DNA of 64,000 nt from Paludibacteraceae bacterium (GCA_017478225.1 JAFVDX010000011.1:26953-90952), one strand, 5' to 3'. Shown: positions 27,261 through 35,668, counted from the stretch's first letter. Numbers and translations are program-made. Notes: generated by a model not told the origin, from the sequence alone.

Positions 27261-30077
27261 TTGAAAAGATTAACTACAATCATATTATCCTTTATCATTA
27301 TTGCTACCACCGTTGCTAAAGCAACTGACACAAATCTTGCACAAGATTCTACTCTTGTATCTAAGGACTCAATAACTGCCGGTGATAGTGTTATGGCACA
27401 GATACCAAAGGCAATATACGACAGCATAGTTTTCAATGATACGATTGCCGCAAAAGATTCTGTTGCTGTTAGAGACACTCTTTCTAAGCAAGATACACTT
27501 GCAGAGAAAGATTCTTTGAACGAGATGACGAAAGATACTATTGTTTCTTCTCAGCCTCAGCCTGCACAGACTATGCCTGCGATTGAATATTCCCTTTCAC
27601 GCAAGACCTACGAGATTGCAGATGTTACGGTTACGGGTGCAGACAACTACGAAGATTTTGTGCTTATAGGTTTTTCGGGATTGGCTGTAGGTGAGAAGAT
27701 TGAAGTGCCTGGAGATGCTATATCGAAGGCTATCAAACGCTTCTGGAAGCAAGGTTATTTTTCGGATGTCAAAATCAATGCGACAAAAATTGAAGGTAAC
27801 AAAATATGGCTGAACATAGCCCTCAAGCAACAGCCTCGAATAAGTGAATTGCAAATCAATGGTCTTAAGAAATCGGAAAAAGATGATATAGAGCCAAAGA
27901 TAGGTATATCAAAGGGTGGTCAACTGACTCCAAATGGCGAAGATAAGACTAAGAAAGTAATAACCAAATTTCTTGCAGACAAGGGATTCCATAATGCTCA
28001 AGTACAGATTAGGCATAAAGAAGACAGCGAACATCCGGGATATGTACGAGTGCAAGTTAATGTGGACAAGAAGGCCAAGACGAAGGTTAATGCTATATAC
28101 ATCACAGGCAACGAAGCCTTGTCGGACAACAAGATAAATAAAGTGATGAAGAAGACGAATGATAACAACATCATCAACTTCTTCCGCACCAAAAAATTCG
28201 TTACGGACTTGTATGAGAAAGACAAGGTAGCGGTAATTGAGAAATACAACGAATTGGGTTATAGGGACGCATATATAGTGGCGGATTCGGTTGTTTCGAC
28301 GCCTGACGACCCGACGCATGTAGATGTATATATGACCATATCAGAGGGCAACAAATACTACATAAGAGACATAAACTGGGTTGGTAATACGCTTTATCCA
28401 TACGAGTATTTGGACGCTGTATTAGGCATAAAAAAAGGCGACACATACAATCTGAAAGAACTCAACGAGCGATTGCAACAAGACGATGATGCTGTTGCCA
28501 AACTATACACTGACAGGGGATATCTCTTTTTCAATGTAGAGCCAGTAGAAATTAAGGTGGACAACGACAGTATTGATTTTGAGATGCGAATATACGAGGG
28601 TAAGCCTGCCACTATCAACGAAATAAACATAGTAGGAAACACTCGTGTGTATGAACATGTTGTGAGGCGAGAATTGTACACTAAGCCCGGTCAATTGTAT
28701 TCACAATCGGACATCATGCGTTCGCTTCGTGAGTTGGCTCAGATGGGGCATTTTGACCCTGAGAAACTTGTCCCGGATATTCAGCCTGACCCCGAAAATG
28801 GTACTGTGGATATCACATATCAGTTGGAGACCAAATCGAGTGACCAATTGGAACTCTCGCTGGGTTGGGGTGCAACAGGTATAGTAGGTTCTGTTGGTGT
28901 TAAATTCACCAATTTTGCTATTCAGAACTTATTCAAGCCCAAGACCTATAGGATTGTGCCGCAAGGTGAAGGGCAGACCTTCTCGATCAACGCGCGCCTC
29001 AACGGAGTGTATTACAACTCGGTGAGCATGAGTTTTCTTGAACCATGGCTCGGTGGCAAGCGTCCTAATTCACTTTCTGCAAGCATATTCTTCGCTTCGC
29101 AAACCGGCTACTCGAACAGATACTACCGAGCATACCAAAACCTATATAATACCTATGCTAATTACTATTACAATAGTAATACGAGCAACTATTATCAGTC
29201 GTTGCAAGAGGCGGAAGCGGATCCTGAGAAATACCTAAGGACCTTTGGTGTTTCAATAGGATATGGTAAAAGGCTCCACTGGCCTGACGACTATTTCTCA
29301 TTCTATTCAGAACTGAGTTACCAATTCTACAAGATGCATGATTGGCCTTGGCTTCTTATGTCAAATGGTTTTTTCCACACGATTGCTCTCAATCTTGTAC
29401 TTAGCCGCAACAGTATAGATAATCCTATATATACTCGCCGTGGTTCGTCGTTTACGATAGGACTGAAGATAACGCCGCCCTACTCGCTTATCAACGGCAA
29501 GGATTATTCTTCTTTGCCTGAAAAAGAAAGGTATAAGTTCATAGAGTACCACAAATGGAAATTCCAAGGCAAGGTATTCACACCTCTCACTCGCGATTCC
29601 AAACTTGTCCTTATGGCTCGAGCCGAATTTGGCTATTTGGGTCATTTCAATCCCTACGCAAAATCTCCGTTTGAGACCTATTATATGGGTGGTGATGGTA
29701 TGACATCGTATAGTAGTTATTCCACCGAATATATTGCTCTGAGAGGTTACTCAAGCGGTTCGCTCACTCCATACGATGAGGCGACAGGCCGAACCAACGG
29801 ATATGTATATGACAAATTCACACTTGAATTGCGTTATCCTATCACACTTGAGCAAAATGCCACCATCTGGGCGTTAGGATTCTTAGAAGCGGGTAACTGT
29901 TTTAGCGATATAAAGAAATTCAATCCATTTGATTTGAAGCGCTCAGCCGGGGTTGGAGTACGCATTTTCCTACCTATGTTCGGACTATTGGGTATCGACT
30001 GGGGTTGGGGATTCGACGAGGTTAACGGGAAACGCGGAGGTAGCCAATTCCACTTTGTGCTCGGACAAGATCTCTAA
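27261..30077 (+). CDS. bamA: Outer-membrane protein assembly factor BamA
   Basis: BamA is the barrel that folds and inserts outer-membrane proteins. No ATG is usable. The TTG at 27261, 7 bases after the uppS stop, gives a clean signal peptide (MKRLTTIILSFIIIATTVAKA); an upstream TTG at 27213 would overlap uppS. The 938-residue chain has a Ser/Asp/Thr-rich linker of ~80 residues with repeated KDS/RDT/KDT units, then POTRA domains (from ~SRKTYEIADVTVTGADNY onward, about five), then the 16-strand barrel with the LRGYSSGSL motif corresponding to VRGF and a C-terminal FHFVLGQDL strand. A strong terminator follows. Confidence 0.95.
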   Translation: MKRLTTIILSFIIIATTVAKATDTNLAQDSTLVSKDSITAGDSVMAQIPKAIYDSIVFNDTIAAKDSVAVRDTLSKQDTLAEKDSLNEMTKDTIVSSQPQPAQTMPAIEYSLSRKTYEIADVTVTGADNYEDFVLIGFSGLAVGEKIEVPGDAISKAIKRFWKQGYFSDVKINATKIEGNKIWLNIALKQQPRISELQINGLKKSEKDDIEPKIGISKGGQLTPNGEDKTKKVITKFLADKGFHNAQVQIRHKEDSEHPGYVRVQVNVDKKAKTKVNAIYITGNEALSDNKINKVMKKTNDNNIINFFRTKKFVTDLYEKDKVAVIEKYNELGYRDAYIVADSVVSTPDDPTHVDVYMTISEGNKYYIRDINWVGNTLYPYEYLDAVLGIKKGDTYNLKELNERLQQDDDAVAKLYTDRGYLFFNVEPVEIKVDNDSIDFEMRIYEGKPATINEINIVGNTRVYEHVVRRELYTKPGQLYSQSDIMRSLRELAQMGHFDPEKLVPDIQPDPENGTVDITYQLETKSSDQLELSLGWGATGIVGSVGVKFTNFAIQNLFKPKTYRIVPQGEGQTFSINARLNGVYYNSVSMSFLEPWLGGKRPNSLSASIFFASQTGYSNRYYRAYQNLYNTYANYYYNSNTSNYYQSLQEAEADPEKYLRTFGVSIGYGKRLHWPDDYFSFYSELSYQFYKMHDWPWLLMSNGFFHTIALNLVLSRNSIDNPIYTRRGSSFTIGLKITPPYSLINGKDYSSLPEKERYKFIEYHKWKFQGKVFTPLTRDSKLVLMARAEFGYLGHFNPYAKSPFETYYMGGDGMTSYSSYSTEYIALRGYSSGSLTPYDEATGRTNGYVYDKFTLELRYPITLEQNATIWALGFLEAGNCFSDIKKFNPFDLKRSAGVGVRIFLPMFGLLGIDWGWGFDEVNGKRGGSQFHFVLGQDL

Positions 30078-30093
30078 TATAAACTAAGAAAAC

Positions 30094-30128
30094 AAAAAAA
30101 GCGAAAAACTGCGTTTTTCGCTTTTTTT
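30094..30128 (+). terminator. Rho-independent terminator of uppS-bamA
   Basis: A perfect 16-bp inverted repeat (AAAAAAAGCGAAAAAC / GTTTTTCGCTTTTTTT) with a 3-base loop lies 17 bases past the bamA stop. Because both arms carry A/T runs it may work in both directions. Confidence 0.92.
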
Positions 30129-30130
30129 GT

Positions 30131-30207
30131 CCACAATTACCAACAATTACCCACAATTGGATATTTCTCTTGTGTAAGAAAGTTTAGAGGATTTAGAGAA
30201 TTTAGAC
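30131..30207. repeat. Two short tandem repeat clusters
   Basis: At 30131-30160 a 10-bp unit is repeated three times (CCACAATTAC, CAACAATTAC, CCACAATTGG). At 30181-30207 a 9-bp unit is repeated three times (consensus GATTTAGAG). The second shares its period and TAGA core with the array at 2311-2361. Confidence 0.8.
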
Positions 30208-30295
30208 CACTACGCTATTTTAGGCGTAAGTATAAGTGTCATTTTCATTTGCCAATTATGTCTTTGAAACAATTGAGACTTTGTTAACCCGGTAT

Positions 30296-30436
30296 TTATC
30301 GGTCCGTCCAACGAAATCCGTGGTCGCCCGATGGCGGATTGTGGAAGTTGTAAACCTCGTGTTCCGCTGCTCATAGCGCGGTAATGACTTCGGGATAATA
30401 TGTGTTCCTACAAGAAGATGCGATGTAGAGGTGCAT
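30296..30436 (-). pseudogene. Nucleoside 2-deoxyribosyltransferase-like fragment, broken
   Basis: On the minus strand an ATG at 30434-30436 opens a 47-codon frame. It reads MHLYIASSCRNTYYPEVITAL, then TGA, then AAEHEVYNFHNPPSGDHGF and RWTDR, then TAA. The blocks YIASS.RN and GHEVYDF.NP (here EHEVYNFHNP) are the N-terminal signature of nucleoside-2-deoxyribosyltransferase-like fold proteins. The in-frame TGA (30371-30373) and the early stop show decay. It begins 12 bases after the truncated rhuM stop, so it was probably part of the same cassette. The identification rests on recalled family motifs. Confidence 0.6.
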
Positions 30437-30448
30437 ATTATTATCTTT

Positions 30449-31195
30449 TCAATTTACAATCACTACATAATGGTGCAGCAAAAGAAACATTACAAGTTTT
30501 TCTACATCGGTGGCAATGAATATATCTTGCTTGCGAACCACACTACCTTTCCACGAAGTCAGTGCCATATTAGGTTGCGATGCATCTGCGCGACTGACGA
30601 TGATTTCAGCAGCGGTTTGCCCGGTAACTGCGTATAGCAGTTTGTTTTGCGTCTCGTCAAAAAACATCTGCGTAGCTTTATCGGTGGCATCATAGTCACT
30701 GCTCAAAGCAAGCAGGTCGCGAACTTTTTGGTAGAAACGCTTCTCTGATGCGCGTATCTCTCTGACACGCTCTAAAAGTTCGTCAAAATAGTCGGGTCTG
30801 CCGTCAGGGTTCTTGAGTCTCTCATCATCCATTGTAAAGCCTTTGACGAGATATTCCTTGAGGTGCTGATTTGCCCAAATTCGGAATTGGGTGCCGCGCT
30901 TGCTGCGCACACGAAAACCAATGGCAAGAATCATATCAAGCGAGTAGAATGTTACGTTGTACTGCTTGCCATCAGCGGCAGTTGTTAAGTAATTCTTAAT
31001 AACTGAATCTTGCTCTAATTCTCCATCTGACAGTACGTTAGCAATGTGCATACTTATGTTTGGTATGGAGGTGTCAAAAAGTTCAGCGAGTTGATTTTGG
31101 TTCATCCACACGCTCCCGTCGCGGGCATAGAGCACTACACTTGCTCGCCCGTCAACGGAGTTATAAATAATGATATTACTTTCTTCTTTGGGCAT
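30449..31195 (-). CDS. RhuM family protein, C-terminally truncated
   Basis: This 248-residue homologue of RhuM ('virulence RhuM family') comes from a group common on genomic islands next to restriction systems; its biochemical role is unknown. The N-terminal DNA-binding-like region is intact (VWMNQNQLAELFDTSIPNISMHI), as is the central KQYNVTFYSLDMILAIGFRVRS block. Family members are about 320-340 residues and continue after the KQDIFIA motif. Here the chain ends in an unrelated LVMFLLLHHYVVIVN tail, so the C-terminal ~80 residues have been lost. It lies 16 bases downstream of the MmeI-like gene and probably shares its promoter. It may be a non-functional remnant. Confidence 0.82.
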   Translation of the reverse strand: MPKEESNIIIYNSVDGRASVVLYARDGSVWMNQNQLAELFDTSIPNISMHIANVLSDGELEQDSVIKNYLTTAADGKQYNVTFYSLDMILAIGFRVRSKRGTQFRIWANQHLKEYLVKGFTMDDERLKNPDGRPDYFDELLERVREIRASEKRFYQKVRDLLALSSDYDATDKATQMFFDETQNKLLYAVTGQTAAEIIVSRADASQPNMALTSWKGSVVRKQDIFIATDVEKLVMFLLLHHYVVIVN

Positions 31196-31211
31196 AATAT
31201 AGAATATCCTT

Positions 31212-33977
31212 TTACTTTTTGCTATTCACTATTTCTTGATACATCTTGAATAGTTCTGCCACGCACTCGCTCTCGGTCATCTTCGGCGAAAAACCATACG
31301 CCGCCATCACGGCACGGTCGTTCTCTTGGTGGGCTTTGCGCAATTCGGGCGGCATAGATAACTCATCATACAACGCTGCAAGGCTACTGTCAGGATATTT
31401 AGCACGAGCATCAAGTATTGCCTTTGCCGTTTGCTCTATCTGTTTGCGCTGTTCTTCAGTCGGTTTTGGGAAGGGGAAATTATTATAGACTATATCATTA
31501 GAATAGCGATAGCGCATTTCCAATCGTCCGCACACCACCCGCATCCACGCCATGTGGACATTAGATTCAAGTATGCCAAAAGTGTATATATCTGCATTAT
31601 CCACATAAAAAAGCGCGTTAGTATAGACATTACCCGCAGGCATAAAACACATAGGAATATATCGTCTGTTTTCCGATGAGACAACAGGAATTACGATGTT
31701 TTCGTGTTCTGGTACTTGCGACTGGAAAAATTGTGCAGGGGTATCTTTCAGCACATTAGTAGTGCGAGCAGAACTATTGGCACGATACTCATAGACAGCC
31801 TTTACTTTCTCCCTTATTCCCTGACAAGAATGTAATAATTGCGGAGGACAATGTTTGAGATATAAGCAATACTTTGCAGGCGCAGCATTCAGAAAATCTT
31901 GTGCATTATAGTATCTGTAAATAAAGGGAGCGGCTTCAGGATATTTTTTTATAAACTCTGCTTTTTCTTCCTCAGTCTCCAGCATAAAACCGCCACCGTC
32001 AATCAGTTGTGCGCCTTTTGTCATATCGGGCATATCGCAAATTTGCTTGCCCCTGCGCTCTATAATGATATTATCAGCCTCTACCAAATAAGGGTTAATT
32101 TGTGTTACTTCTCTATAGTGTTGTTCATTTTCAAATAATAGTTTGGGAGTATGTCGGCAATGAGAAAAACCAATTATTACGCAATGTACAGCCGCTTTTT
32201 CATTGCTCTCACTGTTCCATACAAAAGATTTCCAAGCAAAGTTTATATTTATCTTGTATTTTTCAATCAAATCCTTCCAAATATTTTGAATAGCAGAGCC
32301 TTGTGATATACTATTTGTAGAAACAAAAGCCGCTTTAATAGCCGTACCTTGCATCATTTCCGCTGCTTTATAATACCAACCTGTAACATAATCGATAGAG
32401 CGGAAATTCGGGTTGATTGCGAGCAAATCTTCTCTTTGGTTGTCTGTTAAGAGTTTATACCCCACAAACGGCGGGTTACCCATTATGTAGTTCAGTTTGT
32501 CGGGAGCAATAATCTCTGCCCAATCCATCCTGAGGGCATTGCCCTCGTGGATATAGGCATTGGTTTTCAGCGGCAGGAAATTCAAATCAACACCCACAAT
32601 CGAAGAGGTCTCTTTGAGCATTTGGCTCTCGGCTATCCATAGTGCCGTCTTTGCTACCGTGCAGGCGAAGTCGTTAATCTCTATACCATAGAACTGCGAG
32701 ATGTTGACTTTGATTGTTCCTTCAAAGCCTATTTGACGATTGCCGCCGTACATAGCCTGTATCACCTCGTTTTCAAGACGCCGCAAAGAGAGAAAAGTCT
32801 CTGTCAGGAAATTGCCGCTACCGCAAGCCGGGTCAAGGAATGTGAGAGAGGCAAGTTTGTCTTGGAAGGCGGCGAGGAGTTTCTTTGCGGGCGAGGACGA
32901 CCGCGTTCCAAGTATCCCCTCAAACTCATCCCTGAGGTCGTTCATAAACAGCGGGTCGATGACTTTGTGTATGTTCTCTATGCTTGTATAGTGCATACCG
33001 CCACTGCGACGCGTTTCGGGGTTCAAGGTCGATTCAAATACCGCTCCGAAGATAGTCGGACTAATCTCGCTCCAATCGAAATCGGAACTTGCGTTCTGCA
33101 ATAAAAGTTGCTTCAATTCTTCCGTAAAGCGCGGGATAATGATTTTCTCATCGCTGAATAATCCGCCGTTCACGTATGGAAACGCCGCAATATCGTCTTC
33201 TAAATACGGGTCACGGCTTTGTATCGGAGTATCAAGCAACACAAAAAAGTCAATCAACGCTCGGCGAAAATCGGTTGCACCATACTTTTGCAGATAATCG
33301 TGAAAGGCTGTTTTTGAAGGGAATAAGCCGGCATCTTCGGCATACAGGCAGAAAACCAAACGCACGCAGAGGATATTAAGCGAGCGCAATGTCTCGGGGC
33401 TGTCTTTGTCGATATACTGTTCAAGCAACTTGTCATAGATAACACCCACCAACTCGCCTGCCTTGACTGACACTTCCATCTCGCGTTTGAGATGCTCATT
33501 ACCCTCATCTACAAGGAACTGCAAGCGGTAGTACTCCTTTTCAAGATTTTTCAGCAGTATCTTTTGCGGCTCGCCGTTAGGCTGCTCCATATCATACACC
33601 CAAATTTCGCGAAAATTGCAGGTTACAACCCAACGAGGGTGCTTGCTTACAGGCAAACCGACAATATATTTCTTTGCTTGTTGAAAAGGATTCAAGAGTG
33701 AACCATCACTTTGCACAACAGGCTTGCCCAATTCTTTTTCTATAGACTTTTGCTCTATCAGTACTTTTGTGGCAGGTATATAACCGTCCATAAAGTTCGT
33801 ATTCTCCACCAACACTTGGTCTTCAAACTCAATAAAATTGAATACGTCCTGCACGCCTAACACATTTTGCAACAGTTCAAGCCAGAACTTTTGAGTATCG
33901 CCTTTCTCGTAGCCTTTGCCTTGCCATTTTTCTGCAAATTGTCTGGTTGCTTTTTGGGATAGAGTATTTGTCATCAT
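31212..33977 (-). CDS. MmeI-like type II restriction-modification enzyme (single chain)
   Basis: This 921-residue protein has the layout of MmeI/type IIL enzymes, which combine nuclease, N6-adenine methyltransferase and target recognition in one chain. The N-terminal nuclease motif D64-X10-EQK (FMDGYIPATKVLIEQKS) fits PD-(D/E)XK. A helical spacer follows (~150-370). The methyltransferase has SAM motif I DPACGSGNF (382-390) and catalytic NPPF (501-504). The C-terminal ~350 residues should hold the target recognition domain. Residues 357-366 (GTRSSSPAKK) are encoded by a copy of the repeat core also found at 19672 and 34004. It is led by promoter and repeat copy B and followed by rhuM. Confidence 0.88.
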   Translation of the reverse strand: MMTNTLSQKATRQFAEKWQGKGYEKGDTQKFWLELLQNVLGVQDVFNFIEFEDQVLVENTNFMDGYIPATKVLIEQKSIEKELGKPVVQSDGSLLNPFQQAKKYIVGLPVSKHPRWVVTCNFREIWVYDMEQPNGEPQKILLKNLEKEYYRLQFLVDEGNEHLKREMEVSVKAGELVGVIYDKLLEQYIDKDSPETLRSLNILCVRLVFCLYAEDAGLFPSKTAFHDYLQKYGATDFRRALIDFFVLLDTPIQSRDPYLEDDIAAFPYVNGGLFSDEKIIIPRFTEELKQLLLQNASSDFDWSEISPTIFGAVFESTLNPETRRSGGMHYTSIENIHKVIDPLFMNDLRDEFEGILGTRSSSPAKKLLAAFQDKLASLTFLDPACGSGNFLTETFLSLRRLENEVIQAMYGGNRQIGFEGTIKVNISQFYGIEINDFACTVAKTALWIAESQMLKETSSIVGVDLNFLPLKTNAYIHEGNALRMDWAEIIAPDKLNYIMGNPPFVGYKLLTDNQREDLLAINPNFRSIDYVTGWYYKAAEMMQGTAIKAAFVSTNSISQGSAIQNIWKDLIEKYKININFAWKSFVWNSESNEKAAVHCVIIGFSHCRHTPKLLFENEQHYREVTQINPYLVEADNIIIERRGKQICDMPDMTKGAQLIDGGGFMLETEEEKAEFIKKYPEAAPFIYRYYNAQDFLNAAPAKYCLYLKHCPPQLLHSCQGIREKVKAVYEYRANSSARTTNVLKDTPAQFFQSQVPEHENIVIPVVSSENRRYIPMCFMPAGNVYTNALFYVDNADIYTFGILESNVHMAWMRVVCGRLEMRYRYSNDIVYNNFPFPKPTEEQRKQIEQTAKAILDARAKYPDSSLAALYDELSMPPELRKAHQENDRAVMAAYGFSPKMTESECVAELFKMYQEIVNSKK
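32885..32911 (-). repeat. Intragenic copy of the leader-repeat core
   Basis: These 27 bases (plus strand, beginning TTGCGGGCGAGGACGACCG) match the core of copy A at 24 of 27 positions with the same spacing, and match both flanks of copy B. Here the sequence is translated as part of the linker 15-25 residues before motif I of the restriction enzyme. Confidence 0.85.
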
Positions 33978-34003
33978 ATCATATTAAGTATTAGATTACT
34001 GAT

Positions 34004-34097
34004 TTCTATATAACAAATCTGTTATTACATGTTTTTGTTTTGGTTGCGGGCGAGGACCGGCAAGCCTACCGCGTTCCAAATGATGGCTGCAAAGATA
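34004..34097 (-). repeat. Promoter-leader repeat, copy B
   Basis: This ~94-bp sequence is nearly identical to copy A (19672-19756); it differs by an inserted GGCAAGCCT-type segment in the GC-rich core and a few substitutions. It keeps the ATAACA-AATC-TGTTAT palindrome and ends in the minus-strand -7 box. It lies 26 bases upstream of the restriction enzyme start and would be its transcribed leader. Confidence 0.9.
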
Positions 34098-34120
34098 CTT
34101 AAATTAAGAGAATATGCAAA
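34090..34120 (-). promoter_or_regulatory. Promoter of the restriction enzyme-rhuM unit
   Basis: Minus-strand TTTG (34117-34120), 19 bases, TATCTTTG (34090-34097) is an exact Bacteroidota consensus. The -7 box forms the edge of repeat copy B. The rest of the 34121-34313 stretch holds nothing recognisable. Confidence 0.85.
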
Positions 34121-34313
34121 TAGTTGCTCTATTTTGATTTTTATTGAAAAACGTTGCAAGGTGCAAGTTACCTTATGAATTATAATTATTGGTCGTTTAT
34201 GAACTATACTAATTTAACTAATACTTCGTTTTCTTATATTTTTAGATTGTTAAAAATTATCCAAAATTAGCAAAAATGAAATTTTATTCTCTCCTATGTA
34301 GGAATCTTTAGTA

Positions 34314-34347
34314 AATAAAAAGAAGGGAGTCTTTTGTGGCTCCCTTC
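34314..34347 (-). terminator. Terminator of the C10 peptidase gene
   Basis: The stem GAAGGGAG/CTCCCTTC (34322-34329 and 34340-34347) is followed on the minus strand by TTTTTATTT. It lies 22 bases past the C10 gene stop. Confidence 0.88.
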
Positions 34348-34368
34348 GTATTATATAACTGATTTTAC

Positions 34369-35628
34369 TTATTTGATAAATTTCTTCCCATCGCGGATAT
34401 ATATGGTATTGGGTTGCAAACTCTCCTGTTGTACCTCCTGGCCAAATATATTATATATCTTGCCTGTTTCTCTACTTCCTTCTACCACCTGAATTGATGT
34501 CCAACTCTCGGGATAGATATTAAACACCCACTCACTTCTGAAACCTGCATAATTAGTACCATCGGGATTCAAGTTGTTAAGATAGAAGAAGCCGTTCATT
34601 TCTCCACTCCAGCCCCAATTCACATGGAAAAGTACATCTTCTACATTGTCAACATACGCTCCTTTATAACCATCTAACAAGAAAGCATGTCCTGCTCCAC
34701 CCGGTGCACCGGCAAAATAGACAGGATGTCCTTTTTCGAACTGCTCTATTAAAGTAGGAATCCAATCGAAATAAGGTTTTTGATTAGGGTCAGTACCTTC
34801 CCCTTGAACATAACGGGCAGCATTGCTATATCCAAAATTCTGGGTCAGTGCAGGCTGAACATAATCGGACTGCGAACTACTTCCATCAACACCATAATTC
34901 ATGTTGACAGACGCACCACAAGCATACATCAATGTAGCCACAGCCTCAGCCTGGGCGGTAGTGAAGTCTGAACCTTTATAGGAAGCCAACATATTGTTCC
35001 AATCAAAAGGCATTTTTGAGAGATCAACGGAGAGTGACTTGCCTGAAGAATTGACTGTAAATGTGCCTACACCACACTCAGGATACTTATAATAACGCAT
35101 CAACTGAGCCATTGCTGTTGCAACACATCCTGTTAAACAGTTCTGACTGCCCTTCTTTGGACACATCATATTATAGGGATAGCCTTGATCGTATTTTATA
35201 TCTCCTAACAATGATGTAACTTCATTTTTAGCACCTACTATACTTAACTGAGGGAAGACCTCGTCTGCTGCTTCGCCATTATTGATACGCGCCAGACCAT
35301 CAGAATAAGAATTCAGCACCCACATTATATGCTCGGGTATCTGATTATCTGTCCAACTCACCTCCTCATCTGATATAGCCAAAACAGCAGGCATACGAGT
35401 ATCAGAAGAGACGATTACAAAACCTTTGTTTGACTGATTAGACACCACATAAAACGCATCTTGCTTGATATTGCTATTAATAATTTCTGACGAACGCACA
35501 CAACGTCTCTGTGCGGCGGTAGGCAAGAACTTGCCTGCAATACGCATAACATCGTCCATGCTGCGCTGCTCGGCATAAGAAATCATAGATAGCAATAACA
35601 CTGAAAAAATAATAGTAATTCTTTTCAT
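34369..35628 (-). CDS. Secreted C10 family cysteine peptidase (streptopain-like)
   Basis: This 419-residue secreted protease belongs to the SpeB/streptopain family. Signal peptide residues 1-19 are followed by a propeptide (~20-135; GFVIVSSDTRMPAVLAISDE is typical). The catalytic domain has Cys168 (CLTGCVATAMAQLMRYYKYP) and His314 (GGAGHAFLLDGY), with HVNWGWSGEMNGFF downstream. The last ~30 residues (IYNIFGQEV...PNTIYIRDGKKFIK) look like a short T9SS-type C-terminal sorting signal. It should be exported to the surface and mature by propeptide removal. It is transcribed divergently from the M6 protease gene; both have exact consensus promoters in the shared 148-base gap. Confidence 0.93.
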   Translation of the reverse strand: MKRITIIFSVLLLSMISYAEQRSMDDVMRIAGKFLPTAAQRRCVRSSEIINSNIKQDAFYVVSNQSNKGFVIVSSDTRMPAVLAISDEEVSWTDNQIPEHIMWVLNSYSDGLARINNGEAADEVFPQLSIVGAKNEVTSLLGDIKYDQGYPYNMMCPKKGSQNCLTGCVATAMAQLMRYYKYPECGVGTFTVNSSGKSLSVDLSKMPFDWNNMLASYKGSDFTTAQAEAVATLMYACGASVNMNYGVDGSSSQSDYVQPALTQNFGYSNAARYVQGEGTDPNQKPYFDWIPTLIEQFEKGHPVYFAGAPGGAGHAFLLDGYKGAYVDNVEDVLFHVNWGWSGEMNGFFYLNNLNPDGTNYAGFRSEWVFNIYPESWTSIQVVEGSRETGKIYNIFGQEVQQESLQPNTIYIRDGKKFIK

Positions 35629-35668
35629 ATAGTAAGTATTTGGTATTTATTCTGAACACTGACGCCTG

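Noticed and set aside
30237..30436. tRNA or ncRNA in the GC-richer stretch after bamA
   Set aside because: No cloverleaf could be formed, and the minus strand translates into a recognisable broken NDT-like protein instead.
34098..34313. Hidden gene between the RM promoter and the C10 terminator
   Set aside because: AT-rich with no frame of useful length on either strand; only the promoter and terminator could be supported.
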